From positions 1 to 64,000 of the forward strand of contig NZ_KB910925.1 in assembly GCF_000383235.1 (NCBI RefSeq): a stretch of DNA of 64,000 nt. Reading direction: 5' to 3'. This DNA comes from Bacillus sp. 123MFChir2. GTDB lineage: Bacteria > Bacillota > Bacilli > Bacillales > Bacillaceae_G. A program made the position numbers and the translations under genes. Of this stretch, positions 43,357 through 51,161 are shown one piece after another; the first letter of the stretch is position 1, and the number at the start of each line of letters is the position of its first letter. A model generated the notes under the pieces. It saw nothing but the letters and a program-made list of their open reading frames with translations. It had not been told where the DNA came from and ran no database searches.

Positions 43357-44016
43357 CTATTCTGTTATTTCTTTATGACTATCAATGTTCGTTCCTTCCA
43401 ATGCTTGCGTTGCTAATTGATGCGCTTCTTTATTTTGTTTTCGAGAAACAGGTTCACATACTAATTTTATCTTCAGCTGTTTTGCTTTTTGTTCAATTTG
43501 ATCTAAGTAATGAATTAAATGCTCCTCATAACATGGCCATTCACCCGCTAATTGTTGGAGAACGACTTGAGAATCACCACGAAGTATAACCGATTCATAC
43601 TTAACCCCTAGCTCTTCCAATATGTTCATTCCATATAATAACGCTGCATATTCCGCTTCATTATTATCATCAATTCCTTCTATGTACGCATTGCGGCGAA
43701 TTCGATACATTTTCCCTTGCTTCTTATAATAAATACTTACTCCCACTCCCGCTTCTTTCGTCTCAATATCATATCCTCCATCAAAATATAGCGTAATATC
43801 TTGTGGCTCTTCTTCAACTTGCTTACTCAGTTTCTTAACTTCTTTTAACGTCCACTCTACTCCCATTTCATCATGAAATAACAATTCCTTCGCTCTGCCT
43901 GTTTTTTCAAAATCCGCTGCGAACTGTATTGCCTCTTCTAAATGAAAGAAGTCTGATTCTAGGTTAGTCTCTAAACCATGTTTTGTTCGATATAACCAAG
44001 TAATTTTATATTTCAT
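43357..44016 (-). CDS. ypeP: RNase HI-like protein YpeP
   Basis: The first about 70 residues form a small N-terminal region (MKYKITWLYRTKHGLETNLE). Residues about 85-210 are an RNase H fold, with FDGGYDIETKEAGVGV, NNEAEYAALLYGM, LRGDSQVVLQQL and a final segment ending NKEAHQLATQAL. The catalytic D-E-D set can be matched. Start MKYKITW has GGGGGAG upstream; the longer frame does not. It pairs with ypeQ. The second RNase H-like gene (ypdQ) lies 1 kb away, separated by queT. Confidence 0.8.
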   Translation of the reverse strand: MKYKITWLYRTKHGLETNLESDFFHLEEAIQFAADFEKTGRAKELLFHDEMGVEWTLKEVKKLSKQVEEEPQDITLYFDGGYDIETKEAGVGVSIYYKKQGKMYRIRRNAYIEGIDDNNEAEYAALLYGMNILEELGVKYESVILRGDSQVVLQQLAGEWPCYEEHLIHYLDQIEQKAKQLKIKLVCEPVSRKQNKEAHQLATQALEGTNIDSHKEITE

Positions 44017-44147
44017 AATGCTCCCCCTTATATATATAAAACCCATGCACGTTCACACTACATATTATGCTCTTATTTTATCCTATTTTATCTATGCGGA
44101 CAGTATTCTATTCGAAATTCATTTATCTCTATAAACAAAAGTTAAAA

Positions 44148-44232
44148 ATCTTTTTTAGGCGGATGAGTGTATCTAGCCGTACATAGCAGCGACTTATCTA
44201 TTGCAAAATAAAAATGGATTTATAATCCAGCG
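44148..44232 (-). repeat. Truncated bcr1-like repeat
   Basis: Only parts of the element remain: TTTTTTAGGCGGATGAGTGT, a TAGCCGTACATAGCAGCGAC junction lacking the central core, and ATAAAAATGGATTTATAAT. About 100 bp of the middle has been lost. Confidence 0.55.
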
Positions 44233-44279
44233 CAAGATTTTTCATCCTCATATACAAGATGACACAAGTAAAATAAATA

Positions 44280-44308
44280 AGAGTTGCCACGATAAAGTGA
44301 ACAACTCT
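44280..44308 (-). terminator. Terminator of queT
   Basis: GAGTTG and CAACTC close an imperfect stem with further pairing inside; TTATTT follows on the minus strand. Confidence 0.6.
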
Positions 44309-44318
44309 CTGATGAATC

Positions 44319-44804
44319 TTACACAAATTTCTCAAACTGCACTCGTTTGTTAATAAAATACATAACAGGTCCTCCGATTACCATTACAACAAACTCACCA
44401 ATCGCACATGTTAACCATGTAAACAAAAATGGTAAATCAAATGCAAGATGGAGCTCAATCGCAATGATAAACATTGTAAAGGTAAAGACCACTGTATTAA
44501 AGATCATTCGTGCCCATATCCCTTTTATAAAACGCATCGAAACGATTGTACAAAGCAAGGCGATAATAGATTGTCCCACTCCAAATACAAGATCATATGC
44601 AATCATTGGTGAGAAAAAGAGGTTTGCTAAAAATACCCCTAACACAATTCCGTAAATATATTTTTTATTGAACACAATAAGATGATTAAACATTTCTGAA
44701 ATACGAAATTGAATATTCGTAAAACCAAAAGGTTGAATAAGCATAGTAACAGCAATATATAGTGCCGCTAAAATCCCATTACCAACAAGTGTCTTAACTT
44801 TCAT
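44319..44804 (-). CDS. queT: Queuosine precursor transporter QueT
   Basis: A membrane protein of 161 residues with about five helices (GNGILAALYIAVTMLIQPFG, ISEMFNHLIVFNKKYIYGIV, IIALLCTIVSMRF). It fits the small QueT (DUF988) family, the substrate-binding subunit of an ECF-type uptake system for preQ1 or related deazapurines. A preQ1 riboswitch lies in its leader and supports the substrate. It is located between the two RNase H-like genes. Confidence 0.88.
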   Translation of the reverse strand: MKVKTLVGNGILAALYIAVTMLIQPFGFTNIQFRISEMFNHLIVFNKKYIYGIVLGVFLANLFFSPMIAYDLVFGVGQSIIALLCTIVSMRFIKGIWARMIFNTVVFTFTMFIIAIELHLAFDLPFLFTWLTCAIGEFVVMVIGGPVMYFINKRVQFEKFV

Positions 44805-44812
44805 TATACGAT

Positions 44813-44851
44813 CTCCTTAGTTTTTTTACGTGGGATGGTTACGAACCACGC
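44813..44851 (-). promoter_or_regulatory. preQ1-I riboswitch controlling queT
   Basis: On the minus strand GCGTGGTTCGTAACCATCCC, ACG, then TAAAAAAACTAAGGAG matches the class I preQ1 aptamer: short P1 stem (CGTGG with CCACG), C-rich loop strand and A-rich tail folding back into the minor groove. The tail overlaps the AAGGAG ribosome binding site, so ligand should block translation initiation of queT. Confidence 0.88.
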
Positions 44852-44975
44852 GGGTATTTTAATAAACAAAATTAAATTATAATTATTATTTAAATCCAAG
44901 TCAATATAGCAAACGCTATCCTTTTGTTTTTACAGGACGTATAATAAAAACATGAAAGATTTAGGAGGTTTGTTC

Positions 44976-45029
44976 ATGACAGCAATGATTCAAAACGAAA
45001 AAAGGAATTCAAATGTTAAAAGCGAATGA
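44976..45029 (+). CDS. Possible 17-codon small ORF with strong ribosome binding site
   Basis: AGGAGG lies 7 nt before ATG, and the frame reads MTAMIQNEKRNSNVKSE and stops. A TATAAT box lies 30 bp upstream of the ribosome binding site. Size and context do not allow a function to be given. It may be a decayed gene start or a leader peptide for ypdQ about 50 bp downstream. Confidence 0.35.
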   Translation: MTAMIQNEKRNSNVKSE

Positions 45030-45081
45030 AATATTTACATGTTGCTATAGTATTACAATCAGTTAATTGGAGGGTTTTAGT

Positions 45082-45477
45082 TTGATTGAAGTGTACATTG
45101 ATGGTGCATCAAAAGGAAACCCTGGCCCTTCCGGCGCTGGGGTTTTTATTAAAGGGGTTCAGCCGCCTGTACAGCTGGCTGTTCCGCTTGGAATGATGAG
45201 CAACCATGAAGCAGAGTATCATGCATTACTTACTGCATTAAAATATTGCACCGAACATAATTATAAAATTGTATCGTTTCGAACAGATTCGCAACTTGTA
45301 GAACGAGCGGTTGAAAAACAATATGTGAAAAATCCATTATATGCACCACTTTTAGATGAGGCACTAAAAATGATCCAGCAATTTGATCTCTTTTTTATAA
45401 AGTGGATTCCAAGCAGCCAAAATAAAGCAGCCGATGAATTAGCACGAAAAGCTATACAAAAAAACGAACGGAGGTAG
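45082..45477 (+). CDS. ypdQ: RNase HI-like protein YpdQ
   Basis: The RNase H fold is complete: VYIDGASKGNPGPSGAG, SNHEAEYHALLTAL, FRTDSQLVERAV and IPSSQNKAADELARKA, which supply the Asp-Glu-Asp-Asp catalytic set. It may cleave RNA in RNA-DNA hybrids. Translation starts at TTG, with GGAGG 7 nt upstream; an earlier in-frame TTG lies inside that ribosome binding site. Length about 131. The DMT exporter gene starts 4 bp after the stop. Confidence 0.85.
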   Translation: MIEVYIDGASKGNPGPSGAGVFIKGVQPPVQLAVPLGMMSNHEAEYHALLTALKYCTEHNYKIVSFRTDSQLVERAVEKQYVKNPLYAPLLDEALKMIQQFDLFFIKWIPSSQNKAADELARKAIQKNERR

Positions 45478-45481
45478 TGGA

Positions 45482-46387
45482 TTGAAAAAAGAGTGGATTG
45501 CTCCTCTCGCTTTATTGTTTGTTGCTTTCATTTGGGGAGCTACATTTGTTGTCGTTCAAAATGCCATGTCATTTGTCGGGCCATTTTCTTTTAATGGTGT
45601 ACGTTTTTTATTAGCTGGAATGATTTTATCCATCATTCAGCTCATCTCTATGAAAAGAATACCTATTACATACATAGGCTATAGTAGCGGTGCTGGTATG
45701 ATAGTAGGATTCTTTTTATTCGTTGGGTATTTACTACAAACATTTGGTTTATTATATACAACCTCTTCTAAAGCCGGATTTTTAACAGGCCTCAGCATTG
45801 TTATGGTACCCATTTTATCGTTTATCTTTTTAAAGCAAAAAGCAAATCTATTTATCATACTCGGAATTACAGCAGCTACAATTGGATTATTTCTATTAAC
45901 AGCTGGAGATGCTTTTCAATTCAATATGGGAGATATCCTTATCTTAGGTTGTGCTGTAGCATTTGCTGCTCATATCCTTGTAAATGGATTCTTTTCAAAA
46001 AAAATATCTCCGTTATTATTAAGTACAACACAAATATTAGCGGTAGGACTATTCTCTTCTATTTGTGCATTTCTGTTTGAAGATTGGGAGAAATTATTTT
46101 CGATATCATTATGGACAAATCGCTCATTTTTATTTGCACTATTGTTAACATCACTTTTTGCAACTTCCCTTGCATTTTTTATTCAAACAACAGCGCAAAA
46201 ATATATATCGCCTTCCCGCGTTGCAATTATTTTTGCAATGGAACCCGTCTTTGCAGCAATAACAGGTGTTCTTGTTGCAAATGAGCAATTATCAATATCC
46301 GCCATCATTGGGTGTATTTGTATTTTCTTAGGCATGATCTTTGTAGAACTACCAAATAAACGAAAAAAAGAAGCGCAGGCTGCGTAA
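45482..46387 (+). CDS. DMT-superfamily (EamA) transporter
   Basis: Ten membrane helices in two EamA repeats, the first beginning LFVAFIWGATFVVVQNAMSF and the second around LILGCAVAFAAHILVNGFFS. The end SPSRVAIIFAMEPVFAAITG is diagnostic for drug/metabolite exporters. TTG start after GGAGGTAGTGGA. It is translationally close to ypdQ. Substrate unknown. Confidence 0.9.
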   Translation: MKKEWIAPLALLFVAFIWGATFVVVQNAMSFVGPFSFNGVRFLLAGMILSIIQLISMKRIPITYIGYSSGAGMIVGFFLFVGYLLQTFGLLYTTSSKAGFLTGLSIVMVPILSFIFLKQKANLFIILGITAATIGLFLLTAGDAFQFNMGDILILGCAVAFAAHILVNGFFSKKISPLLLSTTQILAVGLFSSICAFLFEDWEKLFSISLWTNRSFLFALLLTSLFATSLAFFIQTTAQKYISPSRVAIIFAMEPVFAAITGVLVANEQLSISAIIGCICIFLGMIFVELPNKRKKEAQAA

Positions 46388-46389
46388 AG

Positions 46390-46650
46390 TTATGATTGCA
46401 ACTTCCGCAAAAAAGCCATCGCGCTTTTTTTATTGGTAATTTCCTCTTCTTTCAACCGTTCTAGCAAAGCGATAAAATAACTACCATCAAACTGTAATTG
46501 ATGCTTAATGGTCGCTTCAATTGCCGCATTCACAATTCCATCAGATGAACCTGTATAGCCTTGGCCAAACATAATAAATCCTTGGGCATCCTCTGATAAT
46601 TTAAACCCTTTCGTATGTAAGAATGAAAGATAGTCTTGAACTGTTTGCAT
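46390..46650 (-). CDS. Small conserved-looking protein (possibly DUF6123)
   Basis: The 86-residue soluble protein begins MQTVQDYLSFLHTKGFKLSE and is helical throughout. It recalls a small Bacillus family of unknown function (DUF6123), though I could not verify this. AGGTGGGG precedes the chosen ATG by 6-7 nt; the longer frame has no such site. It is convergent with the exporter gene, with only 2 bp between their stops. Confidence 0.6.
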   Translation of the reverse strand: MQTVQDYLSFLHTKGFKLSEDAQGFIMFGQGYTGSSDGIVNAAIEATIKHQLQFDGSYFIALLERLKEEEITNKKSAMAFLRKLQS

Positions 46651-46762
46651 TATTTCCCCACCTAAATTCAAAAATTCTACCTTTCCTATCATACATGTTT
46701 TCTGACACAATGAGAATGAAATTTCTTTGACAACTCCTTTAGAACCTTTTTTTCCTCAAAAA

Positions 46763-46793
46763 AATAAAGTGAAACCTCTAAGTTTCACTTTAT
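46763..46793. terminator. Bidirectional terminator
   Basis: AATAAAGTGAAAC and GTTTCACTTTATT form a 12-13-bp stem with a short loop; it ends the fbpB-like transcript on the minus strand. Confidence 0.85.
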
Positions 46794-46811
46794 TTCTCAG
46801 CCGCTCTTTAC

Positions 46812-46952
46812 TCAATTACTCGCTGCGCTATATGATAAATGTCTTTTTTCAATTTTTTCTTCAATTTCTCTTATGTTTTCTTTATCATTCAATAATAATT
46901 GTTTATTTTCTATTAATAACTGTTTAATGGATTTTCTTATTTTTTTTCGCAT
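46812..46952 (-). CDS. FbpB-family small basic protein
   Basis: A 46-residue, highly basic helix: MRKKIRKSIKQLLIENKQ, then LLLNDKENIREIEEKIEKRH. This is the pattern of Fur-regulated basic protein B, which in B. subtilis assists the FsrA small RNA in the iron-sparing response. GGAGGAAG lies 7 nt before the ATG and a terminator follows. A Fur-like box lies about 120 bp upstream. The gene is below the usual length cut-off. Confidence 0.75.
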   Translation of the reverse strand: MRKKIRKSIKQLLIENKQLLLNDKENIREIEEKIEKRHLSYSAASN

Positions 46953-47070
46953 ATCAATCTTCCTCCTTCATTATTACAAGTGAGATCCCCCGCCTATCTT
47001 CTTCGATTCTCTTTGAATCTTCAAAAGGGTGAGCCCATGCATACAGGATAAAAAATTTTATTTATATAAA

Positions 47071-47086
47071 AGATAAATAATTATCT
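47071..47086 (-). promoter_or_regulatory. Fur-like box upstream of the fbpB-like gene
   Basis: AGATAAATAATTATCT carries both GATAA and TTATC halves but with one-base-altered spacing compared with the consensus TGATAATNATTATCA. The leader between it and the gene is about 115 nt and contains GATTC/GAATC and G-rich stretches that may fold. Confidence 0.5.
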
Positions 47087-47222
47087 GTATTGTTGTAATA
47101 ATAAAAGATTCATGTGAAATCCATTTGAATTTGAAATGAAAACTACGTATATTTTTACAATCGTTTAAAATGTATATCGTTCTTCTATTCAAACGTAAAC
47201 TTGCCAACAGCAAAGCTATTTT

Positions 47223-48089
47223 CTATAACATATTTACAAGCATTTCCGGCCTGCCCCAGTTCATTTGCTTACAAACGAATTGTATTTTTTCCTTATCAAT
47301 TGTGTGATAAGCTTCTTCTAATTGGCACGAAATTGGTACTTCACAATGAATTTGTGCAAGTTGTAGTGACACGTGCAAATTGTCTAAGTCACTCTCAATC
47401 TTTGTACGCTGTGCTTTTGTTAATGATGTAATGTTTTCCAAAACACCCGCAACTGTTCCATGCTCTTGAATAATCTTATAAGCTGTCTTTTCACCAATGC
47501 CTTTAACACCTGGATAGTTGTCACTTGAATCACCCATAAATGCCTTTGCATGAACAATTTGCCACGGCTCTATACCTTTTTCTTCCATGATTTTTCCAGG
47601 TGTGTAAAATTCATAATTTCCAATTCCTTTACGAAGAAGCATGACTGTCGTTTTTGTATCAACTAGCTGTAGTAAATCTGTATCACCTGTTAAAATAAAC
47701 ACTTCTGCTTCATGTTGATACATTTTTGCTAATGTTCCAATACAGTCATCAGCTTCATATCCTTTCATACCAATAACCGGAATCGATAAATGTGCAGTCA
47801 TTTCTTGCACTAGATCAAATTGTGGAATTAATTCTTCTGGCGGTGCTCCGCGATTCGCCTTATAGTTTGAAAACGCTTCTGTTCGAAACGTTGTACTCCC
47901 CATATCCCAGCACGTTACAATATGAGTCGGTTCAATTGTACTAGCTGCTGTTAATAAATGCTTCATATAACCATGAATCCCGTTTGTCGGAATACCATCT
48001 TGTCTTTTCATAAATTGTCCGTACACACTGGTTGCATAAAAGGCACGAAATAACAATGCCATACCATCTACTAATAATACTTTTTTCAT
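47223..48089 (-). CDS. ypcP: 5'-3' exonuclease YpcP
   Basis: The protein matches the stand-alone 5'-nuclease domain of DNA polymerase I. Signatures are VDGMALLFRAFYATSV at the N-terminus, GYEADDCIGTLA and LTGDTDLLQLVD metal-binding segments, and a helix-hairpin-helix GDSSDNYPGVKGIGEKTAYK. Length 288 is normal. It should remove RNA primers or flaps. It has its own terminator-bounded unit. Confidence 0.92.
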   Translation of the reverse strand: MKKVLLVDGMALLFRAFYATSVYGQFMKRQDGIPTNGIHGYMKHLLTAASTIEPTHIVTCWDMGSTTFRTEAFSNYKANRGAPPEELIPQFDLVQEMTAHLSIPVIGMKGYEADDCIGTLAKMYQHEAEVFILTGDTDLLQLVDTKTTVMLLRKGIGNYEFYTPGKIMEEKGIEPWQIVHAKAFMGDSSDNYPGVKGIGEKTAYKIIQEHGTVAGVLENITSLTKAQRTKIESDLDNLHVSLQLAQIHCEVPISCQLEEAYHTIDKEKIQFVCKQMNWGRPEMLVNML

Positions 48090-48117
48090 AATTCATCTCC
48101 TAATGACAAAAATAAAA

Positions 48118-48139
48118 ACCTCACGTCATGACGCAAGGT
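48118..48139 (-). terminator. Terminator after the Mg-ATPase-like gene
   Basis: ACCTTGCGTC and GACGTGAGGT form a stem with small mismatches, followed on the minus strand by TTTTTATTTTTG. Confidence 0.7.
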
Positions 48140-48206
48140 TGTATAATCAAATAATGATTGTAATTGTTATTATACAATGATTTGCTTTATTTAGCATCCA
48201 TAAATA

Positions 48207-48929
48207 TTACTTACAACATTGATGTAATAATTCCACATACGTATTATTTCCTGTGGAAACAACAACCGCTTTTGCTGTTCCGCTAACAATTTGAGTACCT
48301 TGATAGCATAAATTTTCAAGACAAAGTGGATTATAATCTTTTATACGTTTTAACGGCATAAATCGTTTTTTTTCAATGTGATAACAGCTTTCATACTTTT
48401 CCACAAGCATCTCTTTTCCTGTTAAAGGAGATTCATCAACTAGTACATCTTTTGCGTAAATAATGCGAGCGTCAGCTGGTACAGTATCACCAGCTGACAG
48501 GCAAATCACATCTCCTGGTACCAATTCTTCTATTGGAATATTCATCATTTCAGAATTTGTATCTATCCCGTTCACTTTATCATTTGCTACTCTTAAAACA
48601 GTAACTGTTTTTATTGTTATTGCGTTCGTTGGGTTTGCTTCCTTTTCGAAGAGATTTACTTTTCCCATCAATTTCATCATAATATGAGTCAACATCACTT
48701 TTTTATTCACATATCGTTCATTTTTCCCATATTGTACAATACGTCTTTTTGCCTCTTTAACAGAAAGGCCATTTCTTGTTGTTTTAAAATAAGCATACAC
48801 AGATTTTACATCTCGAATAGCAACTTCCATCAGCATTTCATTATTCTTCTGTAAAACCTCTTGTACTTTTATCGTTTTTTTATGAGTTATATTATTTATA
48901 ATTCCCTCTCGTTTGTTTACATATAACAT
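48207..48929 (-). CDS. Shortened MgtA-like P-type ATPase (N and actuator regions only)
   Basis: The 240-residue protein matches the first part of Mg2+-translocating P-type ATPases: RNGLSVKEAKRRIVQYGKNE, then the actuator domain with EELVPGDVICLSAGDTVPAD, then DVLVDESPLTGKEMLVEKYE. The membrane pair M1-M2 expected between these parts is missing. The protein ends where M3 would start, so DKTGT and nucleotide domains are absent. The TGE motif needed for dephosphorylation reads TGK. It cannot be a pump. Start MLYVNKRE has GAAGGAGGAG upstream. The M-box control is intact. Confidence 0.8.
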   Translation of the reverse strand: MLYVNKREGIINNITHKKTIKVQEVLQKNNEMLMEVAIRDVKSVYAYFKTTRNGLSVKEAKRRIVQYGKNERYVNKKVMLTHIMMKLMGKVNLFEKEANPTNAITIKTVTVLRVANDKVNGIDTNSEMMNIPIEELVPGDVICLSAGDTVPADARIIYAKDVLVDESPLTGKEMLVEKYESCYHIEKKRFMPLKRIKDYNPLCLENLCYQGTQIVSGTAKAVVVSTGNNTYVELLHQCCK

Positions 48930-48979
48930 CGTCCGTCTCCTCCTTCGCACATGCAGGAAGAAGCTCATTGTTTCTCAAT

Positions 48980-49084
48980 TTATCTATTTATAGATATAGA
49001 GGGAGGAACAAGTCGTTTCCTACCTACATTACACATTCTATTTTCGAAATACCTGGGTAACGGAACCGAGTCCGAAGCTGACAT
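48980..49084 (-). CDS. Putative 34-residue leader peptide of the M-box transcript
   Basis: AGGAGGTGAGGAG stands directly before ATG. The frame starts MSASDSVPLPRYFENRMCN and ends in VPPSISINR. It holds four prolines in the pairs PLP and PP and lies between the M-box terminator and the ATPase-like gene. Proline-rich leader peptides such as MgtL sense Mg2+ or proline in enterobacteria; a similar role here is only inference. Confidence 0.5.
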   Translation of the reverse strand: MSASDSVPLPRYFENRMCNVGRKRLVPPSISINR

Positions 49085-49141
49085 TGCTCCTCACCTCCTC
49101 ATATGATTATTTTTAACTATATATAACAAATACACCTTAAT

Positions 49142-49176
49142 TAAAAAGACCTTTACCCAAGAGCGGGTAAAGGTCT
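49142..49176 (-). terminator. Terminator of the M-box riboswitch
   Basis: AGACCTTTACCC and GGGTAAAGGTCT form a perfect 12-bp stem with a six-base loop, followed by TTTTTAATT. It lies about 70 bp after the aptamer and is the expected expression platform. Confidence 0.9.
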
Positions 49177-49244
49177 GAACATACATAAATAAGCAACGCT
49201 TAATACAACTACATATTATGTAGCCTATATTAAAAACAATTGCA

Positions 49245-49400
49245 CCTCTCCCTCGCCGAGCTTTAGCACTGTATAGCATAGGTTCTTAACCAGCTACATT
49301 AAAAAAGACCTTAATTCGATCATTCTTGTTGACCCATTGGCGTCTCTCGACATTTTTGGGCAGTAGCATTTCTCTATACAGGAGCCTCACCTAACAGAGA
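49245..49400 (-). promoter_or_regulatory. M-box (ykoK) Mg2+ riboswitch
   Basis: The minus strand carries the conserved blocks GTTAGGTGAGGCTCCTGTAT, CTGCCCAAAAATGTC, GACGCCAATGGGTCAAC and TATACAGTGCTAAAGCTC, in order. These match the M-box aptamer. High Mg2+ should favour the terminator at 49,142. It controls the leader ORF and the shortened ATPase gene. Confidence 0.95.
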
Positions 49401-49420
49401 CATATTTAGTTACAAGAAAA

Positions 49421-49449
49421 ATGTTACTCCTATTTAAAATAGATGTCAA
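49421..49449 (-). promoter_or_regulatory. Sigma-A promoter of the M-box transcript
   Basis: A perfect -35 TTGACA and a -10 TAACAT are separated by 17 bp, about 20 bp upstream of the aptamer. Confidence 0.85.
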
Positions 49450-49542
49450 CACTTTGCATTCAAACTTTTCCTTATTACAACAAGTATTTTATAGAAAATA
49501 CTTTAGGACAAGAACACTCTAATACTAATTGTTTAAGGTCTT

Positions 49543-49929
49543 TTAATATGTTAAACACCCAGCAATCACAATTCCGATGGAAATTGATAAAAACATAAGG
49601 AAAAGTCCGACAGCCTGGTTATCTTCTTCGATACTTTGATTAATGTTGAAACGCGGTGTGAACCATTCGGCTAAATAAAACACAACGATTTGTGCAAAAA
49701 CTCCAATCGCTCCCCATAAAACCATATCCATTAGTGAAACAGAATGGGCAGCAGTAGAATACAAGACGATAGCAAGACCAACAAGTCTTCCTCCAAGTGC
49801 GTAGCTTGCTGCTCGATTCCCTTTAGCCATTAATGAAAATTCCTTCACTTTTGTTGTCACTTCCATAAGAAACAAACCAATACATAAAAGACCGAGTGAA
49901 ACCCCTAAATAAAGTAAAAAGTTCATCAT
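49543..49929 (-). CDS. DUF350 membrane protein
   Basis: A 128-residue protein with four membrane helices (YLGVSLGLLCIGLFLMEVTT, GRLVGLAIVLYSTAAHSVSL, LWGAIGVFAQIVVFYLAEWF, GLFLMFLSISIGIVIAGC). DUF350 proteins of YjfL type occur beside glutathionylspermidine-synthase-like genes. It overlaps the upstream ATP-grasp gene by 4 bp (ATGA), which points to joint function. Role unknown. Confidence 0.82.
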   Translation of the reverse strand: MMNFLLYLGVSLGLLCIGLFLMEVTTKVKEFSLMAKGNRAASYALGGRLVGLAIVLYSTAAHSVSLMDMVLWGAIGVFAQIVVFYLAEWFTPRFNINQSIEEDNQAVGLFLMFLSISIGIVIAGCLTY

Positions 49930-51158
49930 TTATAATCCTCCTTCTTAATCCCTACAGGTAAATAATAAGATTCATTCCCCGTAATTTTTTCACCGGCACG
50001 TATACCAACACTACTTGGTTTCCCAGCAATTAAAAACGACCCAAACACATACGATAGTTCCTCGTCCCCTTTTTCAGTCTCAAGAGAAACAACTGGAAGC
50101 GTTATATACTTTTGGAATACGGGAAGTTCTTTTTTATACGTTTGATATGAATTTTGAATCATAATGCTCGTGTCTTTGTCACGAATTGTAACCGTGTCAC
50201 CTTCTCTGCCGAACGAAGGTTTTTGAACAAAAGAACTTTTTCCTAAAAATAAATCTGGTTCTAAGTAAGTAGGAAGCATATATTCTTTAATCCATTGTCG
50301 TTCTTCATTTGTATAAAAAGCACCTATCTCAGCTAATCCCCAAATCAAGCATTGAATCGATTTCGGCTGAAGTAAAAAGGATGAAACAGGATTTATTATA
50401 AAAAGCTTTCCTTTCTCTACAAGTTGCAATAACTCGATCCCTACAAGGTCCCCGGTTTTAGGATCCCGGTCCTCAACTAAATCTTCGATAGGATATGTTT
50501 GACGATATAAAATATCAATTGACACACCGTCTCTGTCGACCAAAGCATCTTCAGTAATTCTAAGTTCTGATATTGACACCATTTTGTTTTTCACCTGACA
50601 TAGCTGACTCAAATACATAGTAGTATTCCAATCCTCTACATGTTCATGATGGGCTGTGAAAACAACGTTTGGCATTTCTATTCCTTTAGCAGCTTCCATT
50701 ACTGCTTTTGTGATACCAGAAGAAAGAAGAAGTTCCTGACTCTCGTTTGGGTCATGATAATTGAATTCTTTGCATACTATGCCATTCATTTGGAAGCATT
50801 CCACAATAAAAGTTGGGGTATCACTATTAAACTCAAGCATTTTGATACGACCATCCGTCAAAGCAAAATCAAACCGTGAAATAACAGATTCTGGAAACAA
50901 TGATTTCATTCTGATAAAAGGCAGACTTGAAGATGGAAAACCCAGTTCAAGAAGTTGATCATCACCCAAGGTCCGAAGAAGACTAGCAGTCTTAAAAAAT
51001 ACTTTTCCCATTCGTTCTGTTGCTAATTGCAACTGCTCAATAGTTTGTTCGGTTATTTCAAAAATATGAAAAAGGCTATACTCACTCCCGTATAAATCAG
51101 ACCAAAAGTGAGGAAATCTCGAATAAAATTTACTTCGCTCTTTTATGTAAAACGACAT
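49926..51158 (-). CDS. Glutathionylspermidine synthase-like ATP-grasp protein (YjfC/YgiC type)
   Basis: The 410-residue protein matches the ATP-grasp ligase domain of glutathionylspermidine synthase: RFDFALTDGRIKMLEFNSDT, VQKPSFGREGDTVTI and KITGNESYYLPVGI. The amidase (CHAP) half of the E. coli enzyme is missing, as in YjfC and YgiC. It may join an amine to a carboxylate, but substrates are unknown and Bacillus lacks glutathione. It lies 3 bp after a lipoprotein gene and overlaps DUF350. Confidence 0.85.
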   Translation of the reverse strand: MSFYIKERSKFYSRFPHFWSDLYGSEYSLFHIFEITEQTIEQLQLATERMGKVFFKTASLLRTLGDDQLLELGFPSSSLPFIRMKSLFPESVISRFDFALTDGRIKMLEFNSDTPTFIVECFQMNGIVCKEFNYHDPNESQELLLSSGITKAVMEAAKGIEMPNVVFTAHHEHVEDWNTTMYLSQLCQVKNKMVSISELRITEDALVDRDGVSIDILYRQTYPIEDLVEDRDPKTGDLVGIELLQLVEKGKLFIINPVSSFLLQPKSIQCLIWGLAEIGAFYTNEERQWIKEYMLPTYLEPDLFLGKSSFVQKPSFGREGDTVTIRDKDTSIMIQNSYQTYKKELPVFQKYITLPVVSLETEKGDEELSYVFGSFLIAGKPSSVGIRAGEKITGNESYYLPVGIKKEDYK

Positions 51159-51161
51159 GAT

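Noticed and set aside
48207-48968. Full-length magnesium ATPase split by frameshift
   Set aside because: No downstream frame in the window encodes DKTGT or the nucleotide domain; the next gene is ypcP, so this is a true truncation rather than a frameshift.
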